Origin: Manduca sexta
Taxonomy: Eukaryota > Arthropoda > Insecta > Lepidoptera > Sphingidae
Length of the DNA: 64,000 bases
Reading direction: 5' to 3'
Assembly (NCBI RefSeq): GCF_014839805.1
Contig: NC_051116.1
Span: 434,001 to 498,000, forward strand
Shown in pieces: positions 10,961 to 21,222 of this stretch. Position numbers and translations under genes: made by a program. A model generated the notes under the pieces. That model saw only the letters and a list, made by a program, of their open reading frames with translations, was not told the origin of the DNA and ran no database searches. Positions within the stretch are counted from its first letter, which is position 1. Every line of letters begins with the position of its first letter.

Positions 10961-11540
10961 TGAAAATATGCAACGTGCATACATAAAAAAAATTGTTTCA
11001 ATGATTTGTTATTGAACTGTATATAAAGTTTAATGTTTTGGGTTCTAGTAGTTGATGGAGTTGGTTTTTTTTGTTAAAATGTTTTTAGTTTTTGTTAGTT
11101 TTATATCGCCAAGTTGAACCCTATACAAAAATAATTATTTTTTTCCTATTTTATTTTGAGGAGTTCCCGGCTGTATCTTCGATGTTCATGGTCAAACAAC
11201 TATATTTTTATATATAATATATCAAAGCTATGCTGGACCCAACACAAAAGGAATCAGTCTTACTGTATTTTGTTTTAAGGAGTTACCTTCTGCATCTACG
11301 CAGTGGAAAGTTCTATATCAATACAAATAAATTGGTACCATTCTGAAGTTATAAGAAATCCAACTAATAAATAACCATTTAAATCTCACCACGAGGTAAA
11401 AAGGCGATGAACAAACAAAAAATTCAACGAATAGATAAACTTCTTTGGAGTCCATTAATAATAAAGGAATCACGGAAAACGGCTTACAAATAGCAGAGTG
11501 ATCGGTGTAAATACATTAAAAAATACACATCATTTGAGAA
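10961..11540. other. Interval without gene
   Basis: AT-rich DNA in which I recognise no exon and no defined repeat. Confidence 0.5.
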
Positions 11541-11548
11541 CACACCAC

Positions 11549-11782
11549 GCATTTACCTCGAAGGGGTATGCAGAGGGGCAACCAAGGCACCCACTTTTCG
11601 TCAAGTGTGTTCCGTCCCGTGATATGATACGGGGTGAGCCTGTCGCTGTATCATGCACAAGTTCCAGACTCCAGGCCGATACCGAGCAGAAAAATATCAC
11701 TTTGCCCGATCCGCGATTCGAACCCAGGACCACAAAGCGCTGCCGTACCGCGCATGCAGTACAATAAAGCCACCAAGACAGT
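11549..11782 (-). mobile_element. SINE family 2 copy (minus)
   Basis: Read on the minus strand it has an A-box-like head, a B box seen on the plus strand as ATTCGAACC (about 11713), the CCGGAGTCTGGAA-like body, and ends near a TATGCAGAG box, as in the copy at 26536. Confidence 0.75.
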
Positions 11783-11799
11783 CACAATTGAGAAACCTT

Positions 11800-12360
11800 A
11801 TCCCCCCACCTGACCATAAGGTGAGGTGGGGGGACACATAGGTGTCACACAATTGTAAAAAATATTTAGAGCATAATTAAATCAATATGAGCAGTCATTT
11901 GGAAAAAAATACCAATAGGGAACCGGCCTATGTTTGATTTTGTTCATTATTCTATATATATTCTATATACATATTCTATATATATGTCCATATAACCATT
12001 ACGGTTAATAATACGAAAAAGAAGCACTCCTGCGAAAACTGCATAAAAATTAGTTACAAAATGGACTAGTAATTCATATTTCAAATATTGCAACGTGCAG
12101 AAGTGGGCGCGTTGTGGGGATATCAATTCATCTCTTTCTTTCGCACGCGTCGTAATTCCCGATGACGTCAAATGTGGGTATTTCGTCTCTTTTCTGTTTC
12201 TTGCTAATTACCCCTTCCACCGACATTCAAAGACTTATAACTTGTTGATTTTTTACCGGATTTTCATAATTCCTTTTGTGTTATAATTAATATAACGTAA
12301 ATATTTGATAATAGTAAAGAACAAAAATGAGTCCGGTACCCTATTGAAAAACTTTTTTTT
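11800..12360. other. Interval with a diffuse dispersed repeat, no gene
   Basis: The part 12085-12255 resembles 18715-18855: both have TTTCTTTCGC, a GATGACGTCA-like word and CTTATAACTTGTTGATTTTT-like text. A shorter inverted relative is near 42375. This is a dispersed repeat of unknown class. Confidence 0.5.
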
Positions 12361-12362
12361 GG

Positions 12363-12608
12363 AAGTTAATTAAAAAAGGGGTTGGGTGTACAAGTCATGC
12401 AGAGACCGAGTTTGTGTGGCGCTTGGTCGGTTATCATGGCGTATCCATGGCTGTTGATAATGAGACTTCATTATCGGAATGCGGAAGACTTAACCAATCC
12501 GATTTCGATAAATTAAACGCGTTGAATGATGTGTATGAGTTTTTTAATTGTAAGATAGTGATTGTTCGTACGATGTACGAATCTTTGGTGTTTGATCTAA
12601 ATACGTGA
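12363..12608 (+). CDS. Unrecognised 81-codon open frame, possibly transposon-derived
   Basis: The frame is open from about 12363 to a TGA at 12606-12608. A segment of balanced composition (FVWRLVGYHGVSMAVDNE, then GRLNQSDFDKLNALNDVYEF) looks more protein-like than nearby frames. The visible start is only GTG at 12414 or an internal ATG. A GTAAGA after GAGTTTTTTAATT could be a splice donor. I do not recognise a family. It sits next to repeat-like text (GGGGATTCTCCCCAAATTTA near 12690, echoed near 25230), so a decayed transposon is the simplest explanation. Confidence 0.25.
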   Translation, partial: KLIKKGVGCTSHAETEFVWRLVGYHGVSMAVDNETSLSECGRLNQSDFDKLNALNDVYEFFNCKIVIVRTMYESLVFDLNT

Positions 12609-12971
12609 TAAGCTTAGGTAAGCCGATAAGTGTGGCTTCGGGTGTGAAGAAGTGCGTGGGTCCCGCCCCGCATCCTCGCTCGATGGGGATTCTCCCCAAA
12701 TTTAGGTTTTTTAACTCCAGTGAAAGGGAGATTTGAGGAGGCGAAATGTTTGGTGGTACTTTTGGGAGGAATAGATTAAGTAGTTTGGTAATTAGATATG
12801 TTTTTTTTCGGAAATACAGCTATTTAGTGTCTATCTTAAAATCTGTAGCGTACCTTCGTTATTGAACGTAAGATCTTTTTTTTAAAACCACAAACATTGA
12901 CAAAACATCAAGAAAAATAGTTTCATCGATTTAAAGTGAGTTTGTTCAGCTATTGTGGCTCATTTTGCTTA

Positions 12972-13080
12972 ACAAAACTTATTTCCCATTATCATCATCA
13001 CCATCATCGGCCGCAGGATGTCCACTGCTGAACATGGGCCTCCCCCAAAGATTTCCAGAACTTTGCTGGTGGTGGATATA
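12972..13080 (-). mobile_element. RTE-type LINE 3' end fragment
   Basis: An ATC/CAT-repeat tail followed by GTCCACTGCTGAACATGGGC and CTCCCCCAAAGATTTCCA. It is the same 3' terminus as the larger fragment at 39785-40000 and typical of lepidopteran RTE elements. Confidence 0.75.
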
Positions 13081-13230
13081 TTTTATATCCGCCCGGATAT
13101 CAGCCACCGTACACAAGGTGTTAAAATCCGCCATAGTGGCCCACGTAAGTGTGTCGCGTTTCGCGATCAGCCTGTGTATATTCGGATCCAACAGGCTGGC
13201 ATAATTGTGTCGACTGCCGAGGGGTAATCA
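13064..13230 (+). mobile_element. Repeat family 3 copy
   Basis: It carries TATATTTTATATCCGCCC, ACACAAGGTGTTAAAA, GCGATCAGCCTGTGTATAT and GTGTCGACTGCCGAGGGGTA, the reference order for this family. It directly abuts the RTE tail. Confidence 0.7.
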
Positions 13231-13410
13231 CGCCTCGATTGTAAATTCTTTCAATAAGATAATAATAATAGACAGCTTTTTATACTTGAGTACAGTTATT
13301 TGTTATCAAGGGAATGGGCTGAAAGACGTTAGTGTGGAATGGACATAAAAGAAATGCAATAGTTTATGAAGATGTTATTTATTTGTATACGCCTGAGTAA
13401 CAACGTATAC

Positions 13411-13565
13411 AAAATGTAAAACCCGCCATAGTGGCTCAAGTAATTGCGTTCCAGGATCACCCTGTATATATCCGGTTTCGAACAGGCATAATTGTGTCGA
13501 CTGGCGAGGGTTAATCATCTCTCGTCAGTCGACAATATCTAGACCCTACTCCATTTACCATCAGG
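13411..13565 (+). mobile_element. Repeat family 3 copy, 5'-truncated
   Basis: Starts at AAAACCCGCCATAGTGGCTC and runs through CATAATTGTGTCGACTGGCG, CTCTCGTCAGTCGACA and CCATTTACCATCAGGT. Confidence 0.7.
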
Positions 13566-13749
13566 TCAAAAAAATGTAGTTAGAAATGAAACGTTCCTTC
13601 GTACTTCTTGAGGAATTGACAGTGAAAGCAGTTTTAATATGAAAGCGCGGCTTCTTTAATAACACAGCGTTTGTGAGTTTTGCTGTCTAAGAAAATCCTT
13701 ACTCGGGAAGAGTGATGGAGATTTTATATATGATAGTATATTATTTATT

Positions 13750-13895
13750 ATTGCCGTCTCACCGGACTATGAGAGTGAAGGAACAGAGAGTGCTTGTGTA
13801 TTGCGCACACACTTGTGCACTATAATATATCCTGCGTACCTGGCTGATCTCCGTTGAGATTGGCCGCCGTGGCCGAAATTCGGCTAGGAGGGGAT
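13750..13895 (+). repeat. Dispersed repeat, inverted relative at 42.8 kb
   Basis: The sequence from GCCGTCTCACCGGACTATGA to GCCGAAATTCGG reappears on the other strand at about 42815-42945. It includes ACACACTTGTGCACTATA and GATCTCCGTTGA. Unknown class. Confidence 0.65.
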
Positions 13896-14379
13896 TATAT
13901 TATTTATTATCAGCTTTCTGCCCGCGTAAAAGAATTCTAATCAATATTAGTAAGTTTCAAATATATTTTATGATAACTTTTCCGATATCGATTTCATGTA
14001 CCTAGTATGAAAATGAAACGAAAATTTGTTAATTATTAATCGCAAAATATTTCAAAAACAACTTTGCCACCGAGACATTTTTGATTTCTAACTGAAAATG
14101 TCTAACGGCAAATATAAACGATAATTATCCATTTTTAAAACAATTAAAGCGTTCACGCATTATTGTTTATACGAATGGAAATATTTCTCTTTGTTCCCGT
14201 TGTGGGACGCGACGAGGCGGTCATCCTGAATCTCCTGTGACGATTGATGGACCGTGAGTGGGAATGTGTTCTGATTGCTTTACATTAATTCACGCTTCTA
14301 TATCTCAGAGGGGTAGCACAGCGATGCGCGACGATTAGCTACTTACTAATTGAACTGGTCTAAACAACAATAAAAAACA

Positions 14380-14578
14380 TTTTTTTCTCGTCTCCTTATC
14401 ATGTATTGTAGTCTTTACCTTATACTGATTTTGACCCTGACCAGAGTTTCTTGCCCGTTCTTCTCAGGTGAGAACTGCTTTCCGAACTGTTAAGAGTTAA
14501 TATTGACGGAATCTAAATAATGTATAACATTTTACGGATTCCAATAAATAATTTCATTTCATTTCACTAGGGTTATTT
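14380..14578 (+). mobile_element. LINE-like 3' end with ATTTC tail
   Basis: Shares TCTTGCCCGTTCTTCTC, GTTAATATTGACGGAATC and an ATTTC-repeat tail with the copy at about 34665-34828. A low-complexity pentamer tail suits a non-LTR retrotransposon or its SINE partner. Confidence 0.6.
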
Positions 14579-14579
14579 A

Positions 14580-14862
14580 CTGGTGGTAGGGCTCTCATAT
14601 GTGAGAGTCCGCCTGGGTAGGTACCACCGCAGTCATTTCTGCCGCCAAGCAGCAGTGTGTAGTCACTGTTGTGGTCCAGTTTGGAGACCATTGTAGCCAG
14701 TGTAATTACTGGGCATAATAAGACTTAACATCTCATGTCTCAGGATGGCGAGCGCAGTGAAATACCAAACAATACTTTGTGATTAAAGGTGTTGGATCGT
14801 GTTTCTACTGTTTATGGGCAGTAGTATAGGTTATCATCAGGCGAACGGCAAGCCAGGATGCA
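14580..14862 (+). mobile_element. Repeat family 4 copy (plus)
   Basis: Runs from GGTAGGGCTCTCATATGTGA through CTGCCGCCAAGCAGCAG, CTTAACATCTCATGTCTCAG and TTATCATCAGGCGAACGGC. It is parallel to the copy at 59615-59905. Confidence 0.8.
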
Positions 14863-14884
14863 AGCAAGGATTTTATAACTTCTT

Positions 14885-14960
14885 CAGCTTTTGACGTCCA
14901 CCGCTGAAAAAAGGCCTCCCTTAGATTACCTGATCAACCCGGCCTGCATTCAGCATCTAC
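14885..14960 (-). mobile_element. RTE-type LINE 3' fragment
   Basis: GACGTCCACCGCTGAAAAAA followed by GGCCTCCC and GGCCTGCATTCAG resembles the RTE 3' coding end at 39.8-39.9 kb, strongly diverged. Confidence 0.5.
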
Positions 14961-15284
14961 CCTTGTTCGTAAGAAAAACCTTTAAAATGTTGTCCCATAG
15001 ACAGGACCAATCCCTGGAATTTATTTATTTTTATTTATTTATTACACTTTATTGTACACCATGGATAAAAATAATGTAACAAGAGAAGAGAAAAAAGTAC
15101 AAGGAATTTATGTTTTTAATCGAGGTCCAATATGTGTTTAAAAAAAAACAAATCCAGGTAATTCAAGTATTTGTTTTATCAGAGAATTTGTAAATATACA
15201 TCCGTCCAATGAATCAAAAGTTTCAATCAGAAATAATTCACGCAGATACATAATATATAATCGTTTTTTTTTTTGATAATCAAA

Positions 15285-15545
15285 TCAAGCGTCGATAACC
15301 TAGGTGGGTTTGGAATGAACTGCCAAGATGAATGTCCGCAATACTTTGTGAATTATAGCTCGCTTTAACGGTGAAGAAAACATCGTGATGAAACCTGCAT
15401 ACCTGCGTTCTTTATAGGAGTTTTGAGAGTGTGTGAAGTCTACCGTTCCGTAGGCCAGCGTGGTCGACTAGGTCTAATCCCTCTCAGTACAGGAGGTCCG
15501 TGCAGCAGTAGAACAGTACATAATACAGGGCTGATATTATTATTT
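15285..15545 (+). mobile_element. SINE family 1 copy
   Basis: The head is degraded (no intact B box). The body has CTTTAACGGTGAAGAAAACA and CTAATCCCTCTCAGTA, and the tail is CAGGGCTGATATTATTAT. Confidence 0.8.
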
Positions 15546-15926
15546 CATTGTATTGGAAATCTGCAATGACTTTTGTACGATCTGGGAATCAAACCTGTTA
15601 CACTGCTCGCAGACCAAAATCCAAATACGTCCGCACCAACCCAACAAGACGATGTTATTATCAAAACTCGTTGACTAAAACGCGACCTTGTAGACTGCTA
15701 GTGCAAGCGTTTTTATGATTTTTGCTCAAAACTACTATTGACAATGGCATCGACGAATTGACGAAACTTCTAGACGTTTTCTTTAAATGTAATTTATTTT
15801 AGAATATATTTAATTATTATATTCTTTGCTTCGTATGCGTTAAATTCGAGTTGTGATAAATATTAAAGTAACTATAAACCTCATTTGTTTTTATGAATAT
15901 CATATGTTAAAATATATTTATAACTT

Positions 15927-16125
15927 ACTAGCGACCCGCCCCGGCTTCGCACGGGTATAACATAACAAAATAACAGTATGTCTCCACTATTTATTGGATG
16001 GTATTATTATACATATAAACCTTCCTCTTGAATCACTCTATCTATTAAAAAAACCGCATCAAAATCCGTTGCGTAATTTTAAAGATTTAAGCATACATAG
16101 GGACAGAGAAAGCGACTTTGTTTTA
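15927..16125 (-). mobile_element. Dispersed element with CTAGT-type end
   Basis: On the plus strand it opens ACTAGCGACCCGCCCCGGCT and TCGCACGGGT, then CACTCTATCTATTAAAA and AAAGCGACTTTGTTTTATAC. A very similar copy is at about 35370-35570. On the minus strand it ends in a GC-rich hairpin plus CTAGT, suggesting a Helitron-like 3' end, but the next base is A rather than the expected T. Confidence 0.55.
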
Positions 16126-16690
16126 TACTATGTTGTGATTTTTGGATAATTTCTGGGTTAGTACTACATTTTGTCATAACTAGGTCAATTTGAGTATGGT
16201 TGTTGTTGAGTTGAATCAAGAAAGATGACTATTCCATAACAGGACAATTTTAATATTCCGAAATGATATTTAACCTCCTTGGAGATGAAGTTTTTATTTG
16301 AATAGCACCAGCTTCAGACTCTACTATAAGCAAAGTTGCGATAACTTTGGCCAAGAGAAATGTATTTGAAGAGAAGCGTTTTACTCGCCTAGTCATTTAT
16401 ACCCTGACCAGGAACATAAAAAACCTCGCCATGTTGTGATAAAATATAGAATTAATTTCTTTAATGTACTGACAACGTAATTTTAAAATGAAATCAACTT
16501 TGAAAAGCAAAAGTAGCACTCCGAGAGCAGGTTTTTTATTTTCATGGTCAGACTAGTTATAGTAGCCATAGTATTATATTCATCAAAGCTCCATATTCTT
16601 AAAGGCTAGGCAAATTTTTTTCACTAGTATGTATGATAGTAATGCAGCGATTTTACGTTAGAATAAGATAAGAGGAATCATTTATCTCTA
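16126..16690. other. Interval without gene
   Basis: AT-rich. A short shared segment (CTCGCCATGTTGTGATAAAA at about 16426) recurs near 54350, so it holds another dispersed repeat. No exon seen. Confidence 0.5.
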
Positions 16691-16692
16691 TT

Positions 16693-16830
16693 TTTACACC
16701 CGGAAATTCCGGGCTGACATGGTGCAGAAAAATCAAACCGTCACTTTGCCCGATCCGGGATTTGAACCCGGAACCTCAAAGCAGCAGTCATACTGCGTAC
16801 GAAATACAACTACGCCACCAAGGCATTATA
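16693..16830 (-). mobile_element. SINE family 2 fragment (minus)
   Basis: CACTTTGCCCGATCCGGGAT, TTGAACCCGGAACCTC and TACGCCACCAAGGCA give the complement of a tRNA-like head with A and B boxes; the 3' body is missing. Confidence 0.75.
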
Positions 16831-17065
16831 TCATTTTCAACGTAAAACGAGTCGGATAGGAGATGTGAAAAGCTGATTTTGGCGGCATATTCTCAATATG
16901 GCGCGAGTGGCATAAATACGAGGTGGCAAAATAGACTTTCGAAAATAAAGTCGAAATCTATAAAAACACTAATTTAAAAAAAAAATGTCTTACAAGGTAA
17001 CTTGTTTTTAGCAATAATATATTATATTATACTAAATAGCCGCAATTTTTCAGGATTCTATATTA

Positions 17066-17394
17066 TACAAAGTCATTTTGGCATTGCGTTACTAAATGAA
17101 ACCACATATCCGTCTTCACCTTTGCTCATATTGTGACAAAAATCATCCATTAATAACGAATATTTTCACCAAAAATCCTGGTTCAGTTTTCTGATTTTTT
17201 GATGATTTTGTAGTTCAATGCGAATATGGCGTATGTGAATATATTTCTGACTGAAAGTGTGATGTTGCCGCTGCGATGAATGCTCTTACACTTTTTCATT
17301 TTACATCTACGGCTCAAGTAAGTAACTTATTATAAAGTGTTATTTCCAAGATAAATATATGCTTTTAGTAACGCAATGCCAAAATGACCCTGTA
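17066..17394. mobile_element. MITE-B, intact copy with terminal inverted repeats
   Basis: The ends are inverted: the left end runs TACAAAGTCATTTTGG then CATTGCGTTACTA, and the right end is its complement with two differences (about 29 bp). It is flanked by TA on both sides (17064-17065 and 17395-17396), which fits a Tc1/mariner-like TA target duplication. It is 329 bp with no coding capacity. Other copies: 9960-10629, 37225-37345, 41784-41930 and 63876 to the window end. Confidence 0.85.
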
Positions 17395-17740
17395 TATTTT
17401 CAACTGAAAATACAAAAAATACTCAATATATCGCAAGTACTTTATATCACACGTACTATTTGTATTTAAACTCCTTGTATTCTATATGGCACCTCGTAAA
17501 TCATGGAAATAAACACATACGTGTTACATTTATACAATTTCTGTTGAAATACATAATATTCACTGCTCTCAAGTTTTACAATTACTCTGACTAGGTCATT
17601 CAAAACGGGATTCAACGCTTGCATACATCTCAGCGATAATAGGCTAAGCAGAATAACTACCCAGAAAGAATCGCATACCAAAGATTTGTCCCCCATTAAT
17701 TTTATTTCGGTCAACGAAAACCTGGTAAACCCACGCCCCT

Positions 17741-18004
17741 CTCTTAATAAAATAATGACCTATTTTCCAAAATTGATAATTTGTGGGAATCGTCACAACT
17801 CATTTCTGTTTGCGACCTTTTTTATTTTTTCTTTTTTTCATACTATACCTCAGAACAATGATAAGCACTATAGGTTTCATTTTTGACTTATCTTTAACAA
17901 GTTCAATATTATAGCAACTTAAAAAAAAGGTCGCAAACAGTATGAGTTTTTTGACAATTCCCACAAATTAACAATTTTGGAATAGCTAATTATTTTATTA
18001 AGAG
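17741..18004. mobile_element. MITE-D with about 85-bp imperfect inverted repeats
   Basis: The left arm from CTCTTAATAAAATAAT through AATTTGTGGGAAT to TGTTTGCGACCTTTTTT is repeated inverted on the right (about 17925-18004). Length is 264 bp. No clear target duplication, and I found no second copy in the window. Confidence 0.8.
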
Positions 18005-18099
18005 TGCGCGCATTTAGACGCTACATGATGAAATGGCTCGCTCAGCGGCATGACTGGTGTAGTGCCACTTACAGGAAAATATGTAAAAGGACAGCTTAC

Positions 18100-18269
18100 C
18101 AGTGGCGCAGCATCCATAGTCCATACAGCCTGATTCCTACCGGCTTCCTTTCTAGGTTTATCTATGTTTGTCTTAGTTTTTGTTTTCTGTTAAATTCGCG
18201 CCGATATGTTAACTAAGATTTTTTTTTTGCCACGGATTACCTTCTGAAAATTTTCACCTTTCGCCACTG
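18100..18269 (-). mobile_element. MITE-A (hAT-like) copy
   Basis: Terminal repeats CAGTGGCG and CGCCACTG bound 170 bp. Flanks CAGCTTAC (18092-18099) and CAGCTTGG (18270-18277) match at 6 of 8 positions, suiting a hAT 8-bp duplication. Internal text GATTCCTACCGGCTTCC is shared with 39279-39523. Confidence 0.75.
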
Positions 18270-18535
18270 CAGCTTGGGTTGTGTTTCGTACCATCATATT
18301 CTACCTTGAATTTATGATCGAGTGTTTTATAGGTAATGGATATTGCATCATTTGACTTGTCGGCATAGGCTGCAGATACCTTTCCCTGAGATTCTATAAT
18401 CACACTTCATCTCTACTATATATCAAGTTGGTAAATCTGTCGGAGAGTTCGGTTGGATTGTTACCACTGTCTGTCTGCTGCTGAATAGCATTATCCATGT
18501 TGTGCTCCAGCTAGGCCATAATTAGAAAAAATATC

Positions 18536-18592
18536 AGCCTTGTATTATATACTGTCCCACTGCTGGGCATGTGCCTCTTCGATTTTTGAAGA
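18536..18592 (-). mobile_element. SINE family 1 tail fragment (minus)
   Basis: ATCAGCCTTGTATTATATAC and CTGTCCCACTGCTGGGCA are the complement of the SINE 3' end. Only about 55 bp remain. Confidence 0.65.
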
Positions 18593-19344
18593 TTTGGGCG
18601 ACTTATTTGTTGAAATGTCTTTTTTTTTTGTTCTCACATGGGCCTTGGGCGGGCAAATTTAGGGTCCGTTTGGGTGGCATGAACCCACGCTACGCCATTC
18701 AGCATTTAACATTTCAAATGCGCAAGAGTGGGGGCGTATAGATATCACGCGATCCCTTTCTTTCGCGCATCGTTCTCTATGACGTCACGTGCCTGTTGCG
18801 TTTCTTTTCTGTTCCTTAATGTTTTTCAAAAGCTTATGATTTGTTGATTTTTAGCAGTCTTAGTTTTGATATGACGTCATTTCTTGATAAAAGTATTAAA
18901 AAACAATTATCATTCTAATACTCTATTTATAAATTTGGTGATGTTACTACTGTTTATTGGCCATTATGTCGCTTACCGTCAGGAGAGATGTAAGCTCATC
19001 GAATCATTAAAAAACAACTAATACTGAGATTAGTGTGGTGTATGCGCAATGTCACTCTCAGGTGTATTTATAAATTAAAACAGGGACAATCAGTATGAAT
19101 CGTCAATATTCCAAGTATTTTACATGTCTGTGCATGATTTTACAACGTTATACTGTAATGTCTTTTGTTTTTAATGTTTTAGTACGATTCATAATAAGTC
19201 ACATTCATTTGGAATATTACTTCGAAATTTATGGCGCGAATATTCAAGTTATAGGAGTAGGTGATTGTGGGTTTGATTTTTTAAAGGTCAAAATTTATGT
19301 TTTAGTAATTTTTGCGGGTATGTTCTGGAAGTAAAAATATCATC
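18593..19344. other. Interval without gene
   Basis: It includes the dispersed repeat related to 12085-12255 (about 18715-18855). The remainder is AT-rich and shows no exon. Confidence 0.5.
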
Positions 19345-19566
19345 ACGCCTTTATCCACAACGGGTAGGGAGAAGTGCAACCAGAGCACTCACTTTTGACT
19401 AAGTGTGTTCCGGCCCATGATGTCGCAATATCGGGCGCAAATTCTAGACTCCGGTCTGAGTAGACCGAAAAAATCCAAATGTAACTTTGCCCGACCTGGG
19501 ATTCGAACTCGGGACCTCAGAGCAGGGTTACCGCGCACGCTACACCACTACGCCACCGGGGCATTG
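19345..19566 (-). mobile_element. SINE family 2 copy (minus)
   Basis: From CACGCCTTTATCCACAACGG to CTACGCCACCGGGGCA, with the complement of a B box (GGGATTCGAACTCGGGACC) and of an A box. Near full length. Confidence 0.82.
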
Positions 19567-20249
19567 ATTTGTTTTATTAAAATCTTCGGTTGCCGAGCAG
19601 CCTATTTCTTTTGTCATTTATTTAGGACTTCGGCAGCTGGGTTAAGTCGAACCAGTAAAACCTATAAGTAATACTTAATACCTATATAGTCAATGTTATA
19701 AAAAGAAAATATGACATTTGCAACATTAATATTCATAATACTGAATTTATATAACGACGGTGCTGAATGGGCTAAATCCCTTTGCCGTCCTAATAAAAAG
19801 GGAAATTAAAAAAAAAATTACGATAGTTTCATTTATTTGATATGTATTATAATTTATAATCATACAGAGAAAGTACTTAAATGTAAATGTTAGTAAAAGT
19901 AAACGTTAACTATGAATATTATGTAGACATTTTTAATGATAATTTTCCATAATGATTTTAAAAATAAAATTTGTCGTTTTACTGGAAGAAGTTATTGTGA
20001 TCCATTTCTTAGAATGTCATATTATATGTTAATATGTATATTAATTTATATTTTATCATATTTTTGTCGTTATATATTATTTTACACACTCGATTACAGG
20101 AATTTGAATAAAAACTAATTTGTTCCGTAATTGTAATAAAATTTGTGTATTTCAATAATTAAAATTAGCCACGGTCTGTACAGAAGGCAAATGGTACCTA
20201 TGCGCTACCCCGACCACCGAGGTGCTTTAAATTACGTAAGTGCAAATCA
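19567..20249. other. Interval without gene
   Basis: AT-rich. A short GC-richer patch at about 20165-20235 (CTATGCGCTACCCCGACCAC) ends in GTAAGT and could be mistaken for an exon, but I see no acceptor or family match. Confidence 0.45.
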
Positions 20250-21026
20250 AGACTGTCGAGTGTCGACTGTAGACTCAGTTGCGTTTACTTCTAGCGCGCC
20301 AATTTATTCACAATTTATTTATGGTATTAATTGATAAATTAATTGTCTATGGATTAAATATTTGAACCCAAGAATGTTCTATATATTTTGACGTACTGCA
20401 GATAATTTCAAATTTCGAACGCCACGTAATGCCGCCAGCCCGTACCTAAATAATTTTGTACCCATGCTTTCATTTTTATTTTTACGTTGTCCTTGTAAGT
20501 TTGTTATAGGTGATCAGTTAGATTATGTTTATATTTATAAAATTGTTTGCGTGTGTTTATCGGACTGCGACATTGCAAGTACTTTAATCATGTACGTCTT
20601 TTCGTCATGAAGTACTACAGCGATGTAAAGAAATGTTAGTTGGCATCGAACCGCGACCGCCACGATTTAGCCGAGCAAAATTGCGAAACAAGTTTAGCCA
20701 TTAGTTTAATAGTAATAAAGACAAACTTGGTTCGATAAACGTGTACAAAGCGGTGTCGCTAACTTGGTATCCGCGGTCAGGATACGTTACATACGTTGCA
20801 TCTTATTTATTTATTAGCGTGAGGCGATATCGCGGCCTCCGCTCGGCTCGCATTTGTTTCCCCGCCGTGCCGGGCGGCCATGTTGGATGCGCCGCGCCGC
20901 GCGAACCCGCCAGTTTCACGCGGACATTCATACGCGGACATCGCACGGTTTACGCGCGCACCGGCAAAACCGCACGCGATACGTGTTTGTTAAAATTATA
21001 TTTTGTAAACTGAGCAATTAAATATT
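20250..21026 (+). promoter_or_regulatory. CpG-rich 5' region / promoter of the MADF gene
   Basis: From about 20800 to 21400 the sequence is strikingly GC- and CpG-rich in an AT-rich neighbourhood, directly upstream of and overlapping the MADF start. A TCAGT initiator-like pentamer lies at about 20274. There is no obvious TATA box at a suitable distance, which would fit a broad CpG-type promoter. The transcription start is inferred, not seen. Confidence 0.5.
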
Positions 21027-21222
21027 ATGGGCCGTTCACGAGACAGTGACGGTATAAAGAGTGGCCTGATAATATCCGAGGTTGAGAAGCGGCCGTGCCT
21101 GTTTGATACGAACGATCCCAACTACGGAGACAGGGCGGAGAAGTCCAGGTGCTGGGAGGACGTGTGCGAGACGGTGGTACCGGGCTGGACCGGGCTCGGC
21201 TCGGCTGAGCGGCTGGCGGCGG
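21027..21222 (+). CDS. MADF-domain protein, first coding exon
   Basis: MADF domains are Myb/SANT-like DNA-binding folds found in insect transcription factors such as Adf-1. This exon starts at ATG 21027, preceded by an in-frame TAA about seven codons upstream, and ends at GCGG|GTGAGT (21222/21223) after 65 codons plus one base. Visible features: SGLIISEVEKRPCLFD (residues about 12-27), then DPNYGDRAEKSRCWEDVC and PGWTGLGSAERL. This matches the first helices of the MADF pattern: hydrophobic-Ile-x-x-Val-x-x-Arg-Pro-x-Leu-[FY]-Asp, Tyr-x-Asp-[RK] and a Trp-Glu-[ED]-[IV]. The remaining helix, with a typical KWKxLRD block, should be in the next exon, which I could not find to the end of the window. 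The specific paralogue cannot be assigned. Confidence 0.82.

Noticed and set aside
20165..20240. GC-richer patch ending in GTAAGT, considered as an exon
   Set aside because: No acceptor, no homology and no continuation in frame.
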